NCBI GenBank assembly: GCA_944472155.2
Contig: OX235273.1
Span: 2,205,204 to 2,269,203 of the forward strand
DNA length: 64,000 nt
Origin: Trichobilharzia szidati
Taxonomy: Eukaryota; Platyhelminthes; Trematoda; Strigeidida; Schistosomatidae
Reading direction: 5' to 3'
Program-made: the position numbers and the translations under genes
The notes under the pieces: model-generated
The model's input: only the letters and a program-made list of their open reading frames with translations
Told to the model about the DNA's origin: nothing
Databases searched by the model: none
In this document: positions 35,877 to 47,364 of the stretch, piece by piece
Position numbering within the stretch: position 1 is the first letter of the stretch
Layout of the letters: the number at the start of each line of letters is the position of its first letter

Positions 35877-36924
35877 CCTAATGTCGCTTAATACTAAAAC
35901 TAGAAAACTTACCATAATTGCATACGTATTCGTGATTCAGTAAATAAATCTTATGAAATTTCAATTCCTTGTTGACGCTGATAAAAGCAATATGGTATGT
36001 GACTGGCTACGAAAGTAGATACTGAATGAAGTAAGTGTCGAAATGCAACTATTATTTCCCATTGTGAAGTTACCTCCTTGCAGTCAGAGTAAAACAACAT
36101 ATGAAGTACTAAATTCGCTAATTGTATTACAAAACATTTGAGGGTTGGTTCTTCGACAGGATAGTTTGCTCTCAGTGCTTAATTCACTCCGATGCAATGA
36201 TAGTAGGAGCTATAAATGCCAGATGCTCTTGCATCATCCATTTATGCACAAGAAATAAGGATTGATTTGGTTTAGAGAATAAAATTTCTCATAGAATAAG
36301 CAAAATATTTCGTATCTATCCTTAACAGATTTCCTGTTTCTGATACTACAGATAGCGTAACAGATGAACAGTAATCATGATTTGAATTGCTAGCTTGACT
36401 CTAATTGGTTGTTTACGACCAGGGTTATTGCCAGTTGCTAGTCTTCGACATTGTCTTTATGTTAACTTGACCTAAACCTAACCCCTACTCGAAAGGTCAA
36501 TGGCTTGGAAAAATTTCAACGTTGCTAAGATCAGGTGCTGCGTCTGCCTACATCATGTTACAGACCGTTATGGTTTTTGATACTGTCACACTTCTTGAGC
36601 ACTTTTTCAAAAATAGATAAAGACTTTCACTCGAATTAACCTTTTTCTAGAGTCGTTTCAACTGCATCAGTGAACTCGTCCAATCAAGGATCTATTGCTG
36701 AACTTCTCCCATCCTTCTTGATCGTCTTTGTTCATCTTTGCAGAATCTCTCTATACTCTCAGTTATCTTTGTGAAACTTAAGTGGTCAGAAAACTTATAA
36801 ACAATAATTTTGGCATTAAAATGGATATTTAAGTACTGAGAACATGAAGTCAGATGTTTTGCACGTATTACGAAGTCATTTATCGATGATGTTGCTGTCA
36901 TTCACGTGGTTTTATTATTACTAT

Positions 36925-37290
36925 TATATTATTGTTTCATTTAATTCCTACAGGAATATAGGGCTTCAGCCGTGTGTCTCCATTGCGTTCGGTTCTCTGC
37001 TAGGGTCTTCACCTGGATCCAAGTCTGCCCACACGCTTCCATCTCCTCTTCACATGACCTCCTCCATGTCACTCCACCCTTGCACTGACGACTAACTCGC
37101 CGCTTCCTTTTCGGGTTCCACTCGAACGATGGCTTGTCTAGTGATGTCACTTGATGCATTGTTTCCTCAGAGCATGGCCAGCCAATCCATCTCCATTTCT
37201 TCCTGCCTATTTGTTTCACAATCGATTCCTGGTTGGTTTCCTCATTGCCAGAGATCTCTGTTGCTGATTTTTTCTGGTTGGCCATTTGAT
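36925..37290 (-). mobile_element. RTE 3' part, interrupted by CR1 (continues 40486-40661)
   Basis: Encodes frameshifted RTE C-terminal residues ([24 protein letters not shown]). RTE sequence resumes at 40486-40661, upstream on the - strand, after the CR1 insertion. In the other IR-2 arm the same RTE (56990-57545) is uninterrupted. Confidence 0.85.
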
Positions 37291-40200
37291 AATAATAATA
37301 ATCGCTTTATTCCAAACAGTATTTGTGGTACAGGTATGGAATTTTCAGCGTTCATTACAATATTGCATCTAGTTACCTCATAAATTTTGTAAGGATTTAG
37401 AAATATAAAGCAACAACAACAAAAAGAAAAAGAGAAATAAAAGAAATAAAAAAAGAACAGCATTGCATTCACATATTTAAACAATGCACCACAGGATATG
37501 ATATATAAAATTAGTCTGTAATGGAATATATGAGCAACAATATAATAGTAACAAAGAAAGGAGAACAAAAGTTAATGGGAACTATTTGTTAGAGTGCCGC
37601 AGTAAATTGATCATGTCATGCCTAACAGTTTTCTCATCACATAACAGCTGTGCCAGATAAGGTATTGTGGAGTTTTTATACTTGGTAGTCCTGGCATATA
37701 GCTTCCTATAGTTTCTTCTAGTTCTACCAGATGATATGCAAGGAGAGAGCTGTGTATAGAGAGGATGCTCAGGGTCTGACAATATAGTATTTGCTAGTTT
37801 CTTACATGACATTATATGTCTATCCACTATGGTGTTAACCAGTTGGTTTAACGATATCCCACTTCCCCTACTAACAGCTTTTAGTGCCCTACGCAGCGAA
37901 GCAAAGTCTTTCGCAAGTAGTCCTGGAAAGATTAATGGGGAGCAGTAAAGAGGGATGGGTAGAATACAGGAATTGACAAACTGAGAAAGCAAAAACTGCT
38001 TTATACCAGACTGCCTAAACTTCCTAAGGTAGAACGTTAAGCGAAACATCTTTCTAGTCACTAGCAAGATGTGAGAGGACCAGGAAAGATCGGGGGAAAT
38101 ACTCAGTCCAAGGTACTTGACATTAGATGTAGTTTCAACCTCTATGCCGTCTATGATAGTGGGACCATGTGAGCTAGCTAGTTGTTGTAGGTCACTTTTT
38201 CGTCTGAAAGTAAAATTTACTACCTGACATTTAGACGGATTCAGCTTAAGACCGTTTGAAGAGGACCACTGACTAATTTCCGAGAGAAAGTTATTTAATA
38301 TGGAACAGTCTGACTGAGAGTTGACAGGCATGGAGACAGAGAGGTCATCAGCATACTTGACAAAATTTGCTACATCAGAATGGGGCAAGTCATGTAAGAA
38401 AAAAGAAAACAGAAAAGGAGAAAGAACAGCACCTTGAGGAACACCAGCTAAAGTAAGTGAGGTAGTGGAGGACTTTCCATTGTAGACAGTGTACTGCTTC
38501 CTATCAGAAAAGTAGGAATACAACCACTTATTTATCCAGCTCTCACTCTGTGTTGCAGCAAGCTTACTTAACAAGAGAGGCCTAGGTACAGAGTCAAATG
38601 CAGATGTGTAATCAAGGAAGGCATACCGAACGTATTTGGCTCCTCTATCTAAACTAGAGACTATATTATGATATAGAACTACAGCGGCATCTAAGGTACA
38701 CCTACTATGTTTATAAGCAAACTGGTTGGGGTCATTAAAAGGCTTTAAAGAGGGTTCAAGATTAAGTAAAATAAGTCTTTCCATAACTTTTAAAAAAGGT
38801 GAGGTAATAGCAATGGGTCTAAACTTGACAGTAGGTCCACTTGTTGATTTGGGCACTGGAACAACCTTGATATTTTTCCATGAGTCAGGAATAAAACTTT
38901 TGGAAAAAGATTCATTGAAAATGTCGGTTAATGGGTAACATAAGATGTCAGCACACTTCTTAAGGATAACAGCAGGAACTCCATCAGGACCAAGGGACTG
39001 GGTAGGTTTGAGAGATTGAAGACACTTGAGGACATCATTCGTGTTAAAACATGAAAAGCAGTCATTATTTATACTATTAGATTTGGGAATCATAACATCT
39101 GCAGGGATACATATGAAGGATTTATTAAGCATATCAACATCAACGGAAGTATCATTCATTATTTGCTTACCACCTGTGATTTCCTTTAATAGCTTCCACA
39201 TATTAGATGAGGATTTACATGAAAGAAACTTCTGGTTATAGAGAGCATTTAATCTTTCTAATTCGGCTTTAATCAAAGTGTTTATTCTCTTAACACCAGA
39301 TTGATTTTTCATTTTGTATAACCTCTCTTTTTGACGGCGAAGCTTTTTGAGTTGAGATGAGGCGAAACGGTCGAACTTTAAGAAGATTGTCTCTTTAGGA
39401 CAACAAACATCAAGACAGAAATTGAGATAATGTGTTATGTTACTAATTGTGTTGTCAAGAGCTTGTTCAGTAAACAGGTCCCAGTTTGTGTCTTTTAACA
39501 TTGTCCTTAGATTCTGTATGTTGTCATGTGAATAACATCTGTGTTGTGTTTTCTTTCCAAGGTGGGAGAAGACCCTTTTGTGCAGCTTTCCATATACCTT
39601 GGGCAATACTCTTATGATGCAGTGATCAGAGTTAAGTAGTGGGGCTCTTTTCCGAGCTTCAAATATTGCAATGTCATTTGTGAACACAAGATCTAGAATA
39701 TTATCCATTCGAGTCGGGAAGTTGACAATGTTATCATGACCAAGTGAAATAAGGAAACTGTGATCACTAGAATTGAAATCTCCAGTAACTATAGACAACG
39801 AGTTTCCGAAGGAGGTGGCAGCAAAGGAGGTAAATTCATCAGCAAATAAAGACAATTCAGTGGAATTGCATCCAGGCGCAATATAAATGTTCGAGATGTA
39901 TATGTAGTTATATTTTGACAAATGCTTAGGTCGACATTTGACGGTGAGGCAGTCAATGTTGTCACTAGAGAATTTGAAACATACTTTATTAGATGTACAC
40001 CATTGTGAATTTATGAAGATGGCGACACCTCCACCACGTTTCTTCCTAGAACTACATCGATCTTGTCTGAATAGTTTGAAATCATGCAGATACACTAGAT
40101 TGTCATCGTATAGATCATGTAGCCATGTTTCTTGAAGTGATATGATCCCAGTATTTCGATATATAATGGAAGACATAAGTGATTGAAGATAGTTAATCTT

Positions 40201-40485
40201 GGCTGGCAGGGAGCGACAGTTAGTACTCATGATTGCAGGAACGGTCATAAATTGAATAGGGGTGTTTTTTAAGGCTCTTTGCCACCCGGCGTGATGCTTT
40301 TTTTTGTCTTTTTTATGGCATTTCCGATCAGTAGGTTTTAAGGATATTAAATATTCACGAGAATAAATAATCCGATTGGAGGACATATTAGAATAAAATT
40401 TAATTGTTTAAAATAAATTGGAAATGAGCAATTAGATGCAATATGATTTGTAATGAATAAGGTATTTGGTAGCCCAAGATTTAAG
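37290..40485 (-). mobile_element. CR1-clade (SR1-like) retrotransposon, near-complete
   Basis: The element has about 100 bp of 5' UTR, one long ORF, a 3' UTR of about 290 bp ending GGAATAAAGCG and an ATT repeat. It is inserted into an RTE remnant. A first ORF (ORF1) is not seen, so the 5' end may be truncated or the family may lack it. Confidence 0.85.
37582..40386 (-). CDS. CR1 ORF2: endonuclease plus reverse transcriptase
   Basis: The ORF has 934 codons without interruption. The N-terminal endonuclease domain (about residues 50-260) shows STNCRSLPAKI, LQETWL, GGGVAIFI, VTGDFN and NSDHC. The reverse transcriptase (about 430-720) shows KFRPIAITSPFLKVMERL, FLDYTSAFDSVP (Asp pair region near residue 592), GVPQGAVLSPFLFSFF and the active-site YADD near residue 678 (about 38350). 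The C-terminal region carries CISSGRTRRNYRKLYARTT. The ORF is apparently intact, so this may be an active or recently active copy. It is closely related to the broken element at 47365-49572. Clade assignment is by recognition of the motif set. Confidence 0.9.
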   Translation of the reverse strand: MSSNRIIYSREYLISLKPTDRKCHKKDKKKHHAGWQRALKNTPIQFMTVPAIMSTNCRSLPAKINYLQSLMSSIIYRNTGIISLQETWLHDLYDDNLVYLHDFKLFRQDRCSSRKKRGGGVAIFINSQWCTSNKVCFKFSSDNIDCLTVKCRPKHLSKYNYIYISNIYIAPGCNSTELSLFADEFTSFAATSFGNSLSIVTGDFNSSDHSFLISLGHDNIVNFPTRMDNILDLVFTNDIAIFEARKRAPLLNSDHCIIRVLPKVYGKLHKRVFSHLGKKTQHRCYSHDNIQNLRTMLKDTNWDLFTEQALDNTISNITHYLNFCLDVCCPKETIFLKFDRFASSQLKKLRRQKERLYKMKNQSGVKRINTLIKAELERLNALYNQKFLSCKSSSNMWKLLKEITGGKQIMNDTSVDVDMLNKSFICIPADVMIPKSNSINNDCFSCFNTNDVLKCLQSLKPTQSLGPDGVPAVILKKCADILCYPLTDIFNESFSKSFIPDSWKNIKVVPVPKSTSGPTVKFRPIAITSPFLKVMERLILLNLEPSLKPFNDPNQFAYKHSRCTLDAAVVLYHNIVSSLDRGAKYVRYAFLDYTSAFDSVPRPLLLSKLAATQSESWINKWLYSYFSDRKQYTVYNGKSSTTSLTLAGVPQGAVLSPFLFSFFLHDLPHSDVANFVKYADDLSVSMPVNSQSDCSILNNFLSEISQWSSSNGLKLNPSKCQVVNFTFRRKSDLQQLASSHGPTIIDGIEVETTSNVKYLGLSISPDLSWSSHILLVTRKMFRLTFYLRKFRQSGIKQFLLSQFVNSCILPIPLYCSPLIFPGLLAKDFASLRRALKAVSRGSGISLNQLVNTIVDRHIMSCKKLANTILSDPEHPLYTQLSPCISSGRTRRNYRKLYARTTKYKNSTIPYLAQLLCDEKTVRHDMINLLRHSNK

Positions 40486-40661
40486 CAGCGAAGACAACTG
40501 TTAATGAAGGTCTGTAGTTTGTTTGAGATGCTCTTTATGACGTGCAGTGCAAGTCTCTGATCCGTATAGTAACACTGACTGACTTCACAATGGAGTTGAA
40601 AATCCGGATGCTATTTTTAATGGTGAGTGCTGTTGACCTCCACACAGACTTGAGAGTATTG

Positions 40662-41159
40662 NNNNNNNNNNNNNNNNNNNNNNNNNNNNNNNNNNNNNNN
40701 NNNNNNNNNNNNNNNNNNNNNNNNNNNNNNNNNNNNNNNNNNNNNNNNNNNNNNNNNNNNNNNNNNNNNNNNNNNNNNNNNNNNNNNNNNNNNNNNNNNN
40801 NNNNNNNNNNNNNNNNNNNNNNNNNNNNNNNNNNNNNNNNNNNNNNNNNNNNNNNNNNNNNNNNNNNNNNNNNNNNNNNNNNNNNNNNNNNNNNNNNNNN
40901 NNNNNNNNNNNNNNNNNNNNNNNNNNNNNNNNNNNNNNNNNNNNNNNNNNNNNNNNNNNNNNNNNNNNNNNNNNNNNNNNNNNNNNNNNNNNNNNNNNNN
41001 NNNNNNNNNNNNNNNNNNNNNNNNNNNNNNNNNNNNNNNNNNNNNNNNNNNNNNNNNNNNNNNNNNNNNNNNNNNNNNNNNNNNNNNNNNNNNNNNNNNN
41101 NNNNNNNNNNNNNNNNNNNNNNNNNNNNNNNNNNNNNNNNNNNNNNNNNNNNNNNNNNN
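40662..41159. other. Assembly gap (498 N)
   Basis: Run of N separating IR-2 arm A (ending in an RTE remnant) from the IR-1 right arm. Both duplicated blocks end at this gap. Confidence 0.99.
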
Positions 41160-41584
41160 AAGCCCATGATTTCTCTCCTTGGTCATAATCAAGTCACTCT
41201 CTTATGACACTTATGGGATGAAGACACTATGATGTATTTGTGGATATGAAACCCGATCTCCAATCTGATATTCATACTAGCTTACTTCGCTACGATGGCC
41301 ATCGGACTACCCATATACCATTGAGAGTACTTCGGTGTTATCGCGGAGTTCATTGCAGCGTGAAATTGACAATCGAAACTTGCAGCATTCGTAATATAGC
41401 CTCCAGTTCGTAACATTACTATTGTGGACAACTTGAAGCTCTTCTGCCTACATGAAATCAATGAAATGCTGAGATTTATAAAACCAGGTTTCGGGTCGCT
41501 TAAGTTTCATGCAGCGGTTCTGCATAACACTCAACACGTAGCTCACAGATGACTTTTTCAACATCCATATCAAGATATCTGACA

Positions 41585-42485
41585 AACATATGCAAATAAT
41601 AATAATAATTTGCTTTATTCCAAAACAGTACTTGTGATACAGAATAGAATTCTCAGCATTTCACTACAGTATTGCATCCAGTTAGTACATTAACAATAAA
41701 TAAAATTCTACATAGATTAAGGGTAATCTCAGTTAGTTTTGACAACAACATATTGGCATGTCGGTAGCAAAGCCAAAATTGAACAGTGTTTGAAAGTGTT
41801 AGAAAAGTAGATACTAGGACATTTACTGGCGTAAGCGGTAACAAAAGGTCGAGATATACAGAGTGTGAAAGAACGAAGAAGAATGTTTTAAATAGAGTTT
41901 TTAAGGAAGAAAGAAACAAAGCAGCACATCACAGAAAGAAGAGAGGGAGAGAAAAGGAAAAGAAAGAAAGAAAACGTTGTACCTATAAATGATATGAGTT
42001 GGAAAGACGAGATCCAGTTGTTCTACTGACTATTTATTGAATTATAGGTGTCACGCCTAATGCTTTCTTTATCACACAGAACACGAGCTAAGTAGGGTAT
42101 GGTTGAGTTTTTGTACTTGCTTGCTGGTGCGAGCATATAGTTTTCTATATAGGCTTCTTGTTTTACCTGATGAGATGCAAGGGGAGAGTTGTGAGTGAAG
42201 AGGGTGGTGTGAGTTAGATAAAATGGATTTGGCCCATTTTTCACATGAGTTCATGTGCCTGTCAACCAGAGTATTAGCAAGCTGGTTAAGTGGCACGTTG
42301 CTTACCCTGCTGACAACCTTTAACATCCTGCGTAAAATGTTATAGTCTTTCTTCAGTAGCCCAGGAAAAACTAAGGGGGAACAATAGAGAATAATAGGCA
42401 GGATGCAAGAGTTAACGAATCATAAGAGTAAGAGTTGGGTTATTTCAGAATGTCTTAACTTCTTGATGTAGAAGCCTTCAGCAAA
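41585..42485 (-). pseudogene. CR1 3' end, truncated
   Basis: Encodes the C-terminal part of the CR1 ORF on the - strand with frameshifts ([55 protein letters not shown]), followed by a purine-rich 3' UTR and an ATT-repeat end at 41585. It sits where beta-hexosaminidase exons 4-5 would be expected in this arm. Confidence 0.8.
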
Positions 42486-42739
42486 CTAACCAAATATTTA
42501 GTTATTATCATCCAGTCATTCAACACGTACTAAGGCAGCGTAGTATTCTACGCATACTCTCTACACCATGTGGTTTAGCATTAGTGTCCTTTTGTTTTAA
42601 TTCTATTTAGTTTAGGAGATTGCAGCTTAAATTGTGAAGTGAATAAAGCAATAAAAGTCAAGATTACTAGAGGCTCAGTATTACTATTTGTATTTAAATC
42701 ACCGAAGATACCCATTGAGTCATTAGGAAAATAAATAAG

Positions 42740-43347
42740 AAATAAAAATAAAAAAGTGTACAATTTTAACAAACTTTTGTCCATTAACATGCATATTGTC
42801 AGAGCGTCATAGTGAAATAAGGCGTGGCGATTTTCAAGGTGTCTAAACTGTTACGTCATGTATGTATATATATCTTGTTAGAGAGAAGTTTCTTGAAAAA
42901 AATAATTATCAGTTGTGTTGTTAGGTTGGTAACAAAAGATAATTAGCAACAGTTACGTAATTAGACAAGAGAAAATCGAAATTTCGGTGCACATGAGGTC
43001 AGATGAGTTGATGGTGGAATACTATAGATACATTGATGACACATTCACTGTATGCAATGATTTACTGTATTGCACCATCAACTCATCTGACCTCATGTGC
43101 ACCGAAATTTCGATTTTCTCTTGTCTAATTACGTAACTGTTGCTAATTATTTTTTGTTACCAACCTAACAACACAACTGATAATTATTTTTTTCAAGAAA
43201 CTTCTCTCTAACAAGATATGCATATATGTAGTAACACTTTAGACACCTTGAAAATCGCCACGCCTTATTTCACTATGATGCTCTGACAATATGCATGTTA
43301 ATGGACAAAAGTTTGTTAAAATTGTACACTTTTTTATTTTTATTTTA
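42740..43347. repeat. Large near-perfect palindrome, about 281-bp arms, 44-bp loop
   Basis: About 42740-43022 is the reverse complement of about 43067-43347, with very few mismatches. The loop region (about 43012-43066, + strand) translates to YYRYIDDTFTVCND, matching the YVDDTF active-site motif of Penelope-like reverse transcriptases. The transcript or single strand would form a very long hairpin. No target-site duplication was found. Confidence 0.8.
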
Positions 43348-43443
43348 TTAAAGAATTCAGATTGTATGCGGCTGATGAGAACCGATGAAATAAAATGGAT
43401 CCAGATTATTCTGCGCCAGTGTTTCTTCCTTTTTTGTTCAAAT

Positions 43444-44105
43444 TGATGTAGTGGTTGGCAGTGTCCAGTAGAAATCCTCTGTGACCATATTGTGGTGAAT
43501 CCTCAATATTTTGTTCGTGTAATACAAGCTAAATGAATTAATTATTGAGATGCAGAGAAACATAATGGGTTATTATTATTATTATCGCAATTGACTCACA
43601 GCTCCCCTTTCACTTCTGTGCACCAGTTGTATGATAGTCTGCAAGGCATGCAATACTCCCCATACTTCATTAGATTCAATATCAATCTTCCCATCCAGTA
43701 TGCTTATTTTGTCTTCAACGGTTATTTAGTTAATTATGAATGCATATTATGAAGAGGAGAATTAAACCTACGTGATTCATCCATGTGTTCACTAGGCCAT
43801 AACTTATTCTGTGATTCATCACAGCCACTTGTGATGACAACACTTAGTGTCTTGATGCTGCAGGATGTCTTTTCACCATCGTTTGACATTGGCAAACGTC
43901 GTGTATGTAGGAGACGACTGCCGAATACTTTCATTGCTTCGTTGAATATGTAACATGATGGATAATCGTGTTCAATTGCAAGTAGGTTGGCCACACTACA
44001 CAACGATTCGCTCATCTTTGGTTTCAGTGGTATTGGCCTTAAGGAACTGACCATATTATGGGGAATTATTAGAAACATGAAGCGAATCAAATAGTTAGTT
44101 GTCAT
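43444..44105 (-). pseudogene. Beta-hexosaminidase (GH20) 5' fragment, copy 3
   Basis: Exon 1 is 44105-43772, exon 2 is 43712-43600, and exon 3 begins at 43528 and breaks off at about 43444 inside the segment encoding TANHYI. Exon 1 begins MTTNYLIRFMFLIIPHN, a signal-peptide-like stretch, and encodes [19 protein letters not shown] and NKLWPSEHMDES. Lengths and phases of exons 1 and 2 match copy 1 (11085-12097), its IR-1 partner. Position 43772 changes the split codon from Tyr to His. Everything after the break is unrelated mobile DNA, so this is a truncated pseudogene. Confidence 0.85.
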
Positions 44106-44184
44106 GATGCTGACTTTCTGAAAGCTTGGTATGAAGATTGTTTCAACATTAGTTGATATCCTTCGCCTTCCTACGTGTTTTTGT

Positions 44185-44381
44185 ATTTTTATTTTATTTT
44201 TATTTTGGTTACAGCTTGATGTCACACCGTATTTTCAGTACAAGTATGGCATTTTCAGCATGGATATCGGTAGCCCAAATTTTGCAGGCCGACCATAGAT
44301 ATCGGGTGTGCGCCGGTAGGGGCTCGAACCTCGGACCATGTGAATGGTCGGCGAGAGTCCTAACCACTGTGCCACCGACGC
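44185..44381 (-). repeat. tRNA-derived SINE, private to the IR-1 right arm
   Basis: The head GCGTCGGTGGCACAGTGG is at the high-coordinate end, with a B-box-like GGTTCGAGCC, and the body ends in an AAAATAAAATAAAAAT-type tail at about 44185. The other arm (about 10990-11030) is continuous across this place and gives the empty site. Confidence 0.8.
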
Positions 44382-45384
44382 TTGTGTTTGTGCGTGTCTA
44401 CATGAGTTCTTGTTGTTTGTTTTGTAGACAGATTTTGTTATTCATGAAGGTGAGGTGAATTACCTAGTCGAAGCAGATGCGGCTTAAAATCGTCTTAGAT
44501 ACTGACATCTGGAGTGAGTGCCTACCCATTAATTTTCAACAAACTCATTAAATGACTTCATTTAGGTATGAATTATTGAATAACCACAACTGAATTAAAA
44601 TAAAAGTGGGATAGAGTGTCTGAAGTATGAAGTGCAGACAGAAAAATAGAAAGAAAGTCCTCTTTCATGATTACTCCTCTTTTTTATGATGAACATCATG
44701 TGAATCTTACTTCAAAGACTATTAGTCAGTACTGTTATATTACAGTGTACCATGTCATACTATCTTTGTGACACCAGAAACCACAGATAGCACAAACTTC
44801 ATACTGAACCCTACAGATGACAGGTGTCACGATTTCGCGACATATAACAAGATTTGTCAACGTGATGATAAACTGCAAACAGTACTCGGAAAGTAGTTTC
44901 CAGAGTGACTGGCAAAATGATGGTACAATATACACTGATGTTAATCCAAATACCGATAAAGAAATTTTCCATTTGTGTAGTGTAGTTTACAGGTTTACAT
45001 GGACATATCTGTTAATGATAAAATAAAGATTTATTTCCGACAGTATGTGAAGAAATAGTACAGAAATCTTCAGGGTGTTTAGCTCCAAAATATTTCATCT
45101 TCTTTCAGGATTCACACGTAACGTGATAATCTGAAGTATACGATGTGACGTGGTGTTATTGCATAGGAAGAGAGAACTCGCTCTACACATTTGCTATTCA
45201 TTTTTCTTCAAGAATTCCACAATGTTTTGTTGGAAGCTAATTAAATATGTGTGCGAGTTCATATATTGATCATGCCATATAACTGAATGATTAAACCAAT
45301 AAGAAATGAAGAAGAGTTCAAATATTTCGATAGATAGATAGATGGGAATTCCGGTAGCCTGGCGATTTAAGTAGGCCTCCATGT

Positions 45385-45640
45385 CCAAATCTTGGACAAA
45401 GAAAACATTGAAAACACCAGGGAATTTTTAGAAGCTTGGTATTCACGTGAATCGACAGCTAATGGGCATATTGACATAGACAAGATTCACCAATCCATAG
45501 GAAGGAAGTCACCTCGAATTTAAGCATACGCTGAGAATGTTGCCTACTAAGACAGTCAAAGCTCCGCAACTAAATCATTGAGCTGGTAGAATACGGCTAC
45601 ACCAAAACGGAGTTAGTAACTAAGAAAATCCACCTGACAA
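45385..45640 (+). pseudogene. Penelope-like element B, 3' tip
   Basis: Encodes the C-terminal end of the endonuclease ORF (DKENIENTREFLEAWYSRES, then HIDIDKIHQSIGRK) followed by a 3' UTR with AAAGCTCCGCAACTAAATCA, which is also found after the larger copy at 53535-53555. It lies within a 1.5-kb stretch absent from the other IR-1 arm; the rest of that stretch (44770-45380 and 45640-46245) shows no gene. Confidence 0.7.
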
Positions 45641-46279
45641 ACTTTGTTAAAAAAGCATGAGTAACTAAAAGATTAGATACAAAACTAAGTGCAGTCGTTT
45701 AACGTGACTAAAAACAGCAAAGAGAATGATTCTACAGTGCTAGTACCACTGAAATACTGATATGAGGGAATTTTTCCGTTTCAGGGGCTACAACTTTGGC
45801 CGCATGTCTCAACATTCAATAGTTGAAAATGCATAAAATCTGAATTAGTAATAGGTGGAAATTGGTGAAAAGTGGTCTTGCGAAGTAATAAAATCATCAA
45901 CTAAATATCTTTGATATTCCCGAACTTGCGGCGAGCACTGCAATTCTATAGTCAGGATATACCCAGAAGATTAGATGCTTTCACTTTCTATTAGTTCCAC
46001 ATCCACTCGGAACTAAATCTAGGTACACTAAATCTAGGACACAATTTCATTAAAGAAGGCATCTCATTTTAATCCAGCAGACTGACAACATGAACTCGCG
46101 TGACTAACGTGTTTGTTTAGATTATCATCATTGGAGCACCCTCACTTAACTGAAAATTCAGGTGTAATATGAAAGGTACAAATTAAGCGAAGGTGGATTG
46201 ATCTGGTTTGTTAGTCAGTTGTTGGTTTCCTTCCCAGTTACGTACACCGTTGAACGTTATTCGCAACACCCATTTCATT

Positions 46280-46774
46280 ATGGCGGAAAATGCATATTAA
46301 ACGATGCTGAACGTTTCTCTGCCGCTTCACTCACATACACTACACTGAGTTTTCGAAATAAATTTTCAAACTATGTGCCTCTGACTTACGCATCTAATGA
46401 GAAGACGAACGAATACTCACCAAGCAAAATTACTCACCCAAACTTTAAATTACAGTTTCCTAGTGACATAAGACACATGAAGCGGGTGAAGAACTATGAG
46501 TCCATTACACTGTCCAGAATACATTAGAATACAGTCCACCAGATCACTATCGACCCAGGAGACTGGCCCAGTATTGAAAGAACAACAAAGACAATTATCA
46601 TATATTAACAGCAAGCTGATATACAACAACACAAACAAAGATTCACCCAGGCTCGTAGTCTCTAAGATTACCAGAAAATTTGTATTCAGTAATTTTCACT
46701 TGTTATCATATCCTGGGGTGAAAGCCTCAGATAAAATTATTTCTGCAAGATACATTTTTAAGCCTACAAAGTGA
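46280..46774 (+). CDS. Unrecognised ancient coding remnant, right-arm copy
   Basis: Counterpart of 5587-6122. Segment one contains FRNKFSNYVPLTYASN and ends LSRIH then stop (46525-46527). Segment two, in another frame, contains YNNTNKDSPRL and ends FKPTK then stop (46772-46774). Amino-acid sequence, frame and stops are preserved between the arms. The family is unknown. Confidence 0.35.
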
Positions 46775-47364
46775 TGTGCAGAAGTGGCCGAGTGAGTTTA
46801 CGTGATGTCCGAGGGCTAAAGTATGTGGATAGTCAGTGTCATCTCTCGGAAGCTTCTTCCAGCGAAAAACTCGGTTGACCCATGTTCATAGGGATTTGGT
46901 TGTTCTCTTAAAATACACTTAGGAATTCGTTTACATGTTCGCCTGCATTGATGAGCTCACCAGGTTCCCAGTAGCCTTAGTGGAACCAGTTGCTAATTTA
47001 GGTGTGCCTATAGTTCTAATCACCGTCAGAGGAAATCAGTTTGTGTGAGAACTTTCCAACAAATTGTCGAAGCCTCTAGAATCACAAAGAATTCGCTGCT
47101 CAAGACATAACTCTGAATTCAACGGAGCAATAGATTGCTGTCTAAAACACAACGTACCTCCAAATGGTTAATACTGATGCTAGGAGCTTAAGTTAAAATT
47201 ATGGTAAAATAATTGTATTACTTTAAAGTAGTATAAATTGTCATACTGAAATAACGGACGACTAAATTATAAAAATACATAAATCTATTGTATAACAACC
47301 ATGGACTGTCTAAATATCTCATCTGTTGCTGTTTACATATGATTGTCGTCTGGATTTTGTAGGA

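Larger units (their letters stand above)
30080..40661. repeat. IR-2 arm A
   Basis: This arm matches about 56990-64000 in reverse complement. It holds exons 9-11 of the complete beta-hexosaminidase gene, a shared RTE fragment (32025-32402), two shared palindromic cassettes, a shared Smα-like SINE, and the RTE remnant at 36925-40661. Insertions private to this arm are the CR1 3' UTR at 35011-35415 and the CR1 at 37290-40485. The arm ends at the N gap. Confidence 0.85.
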
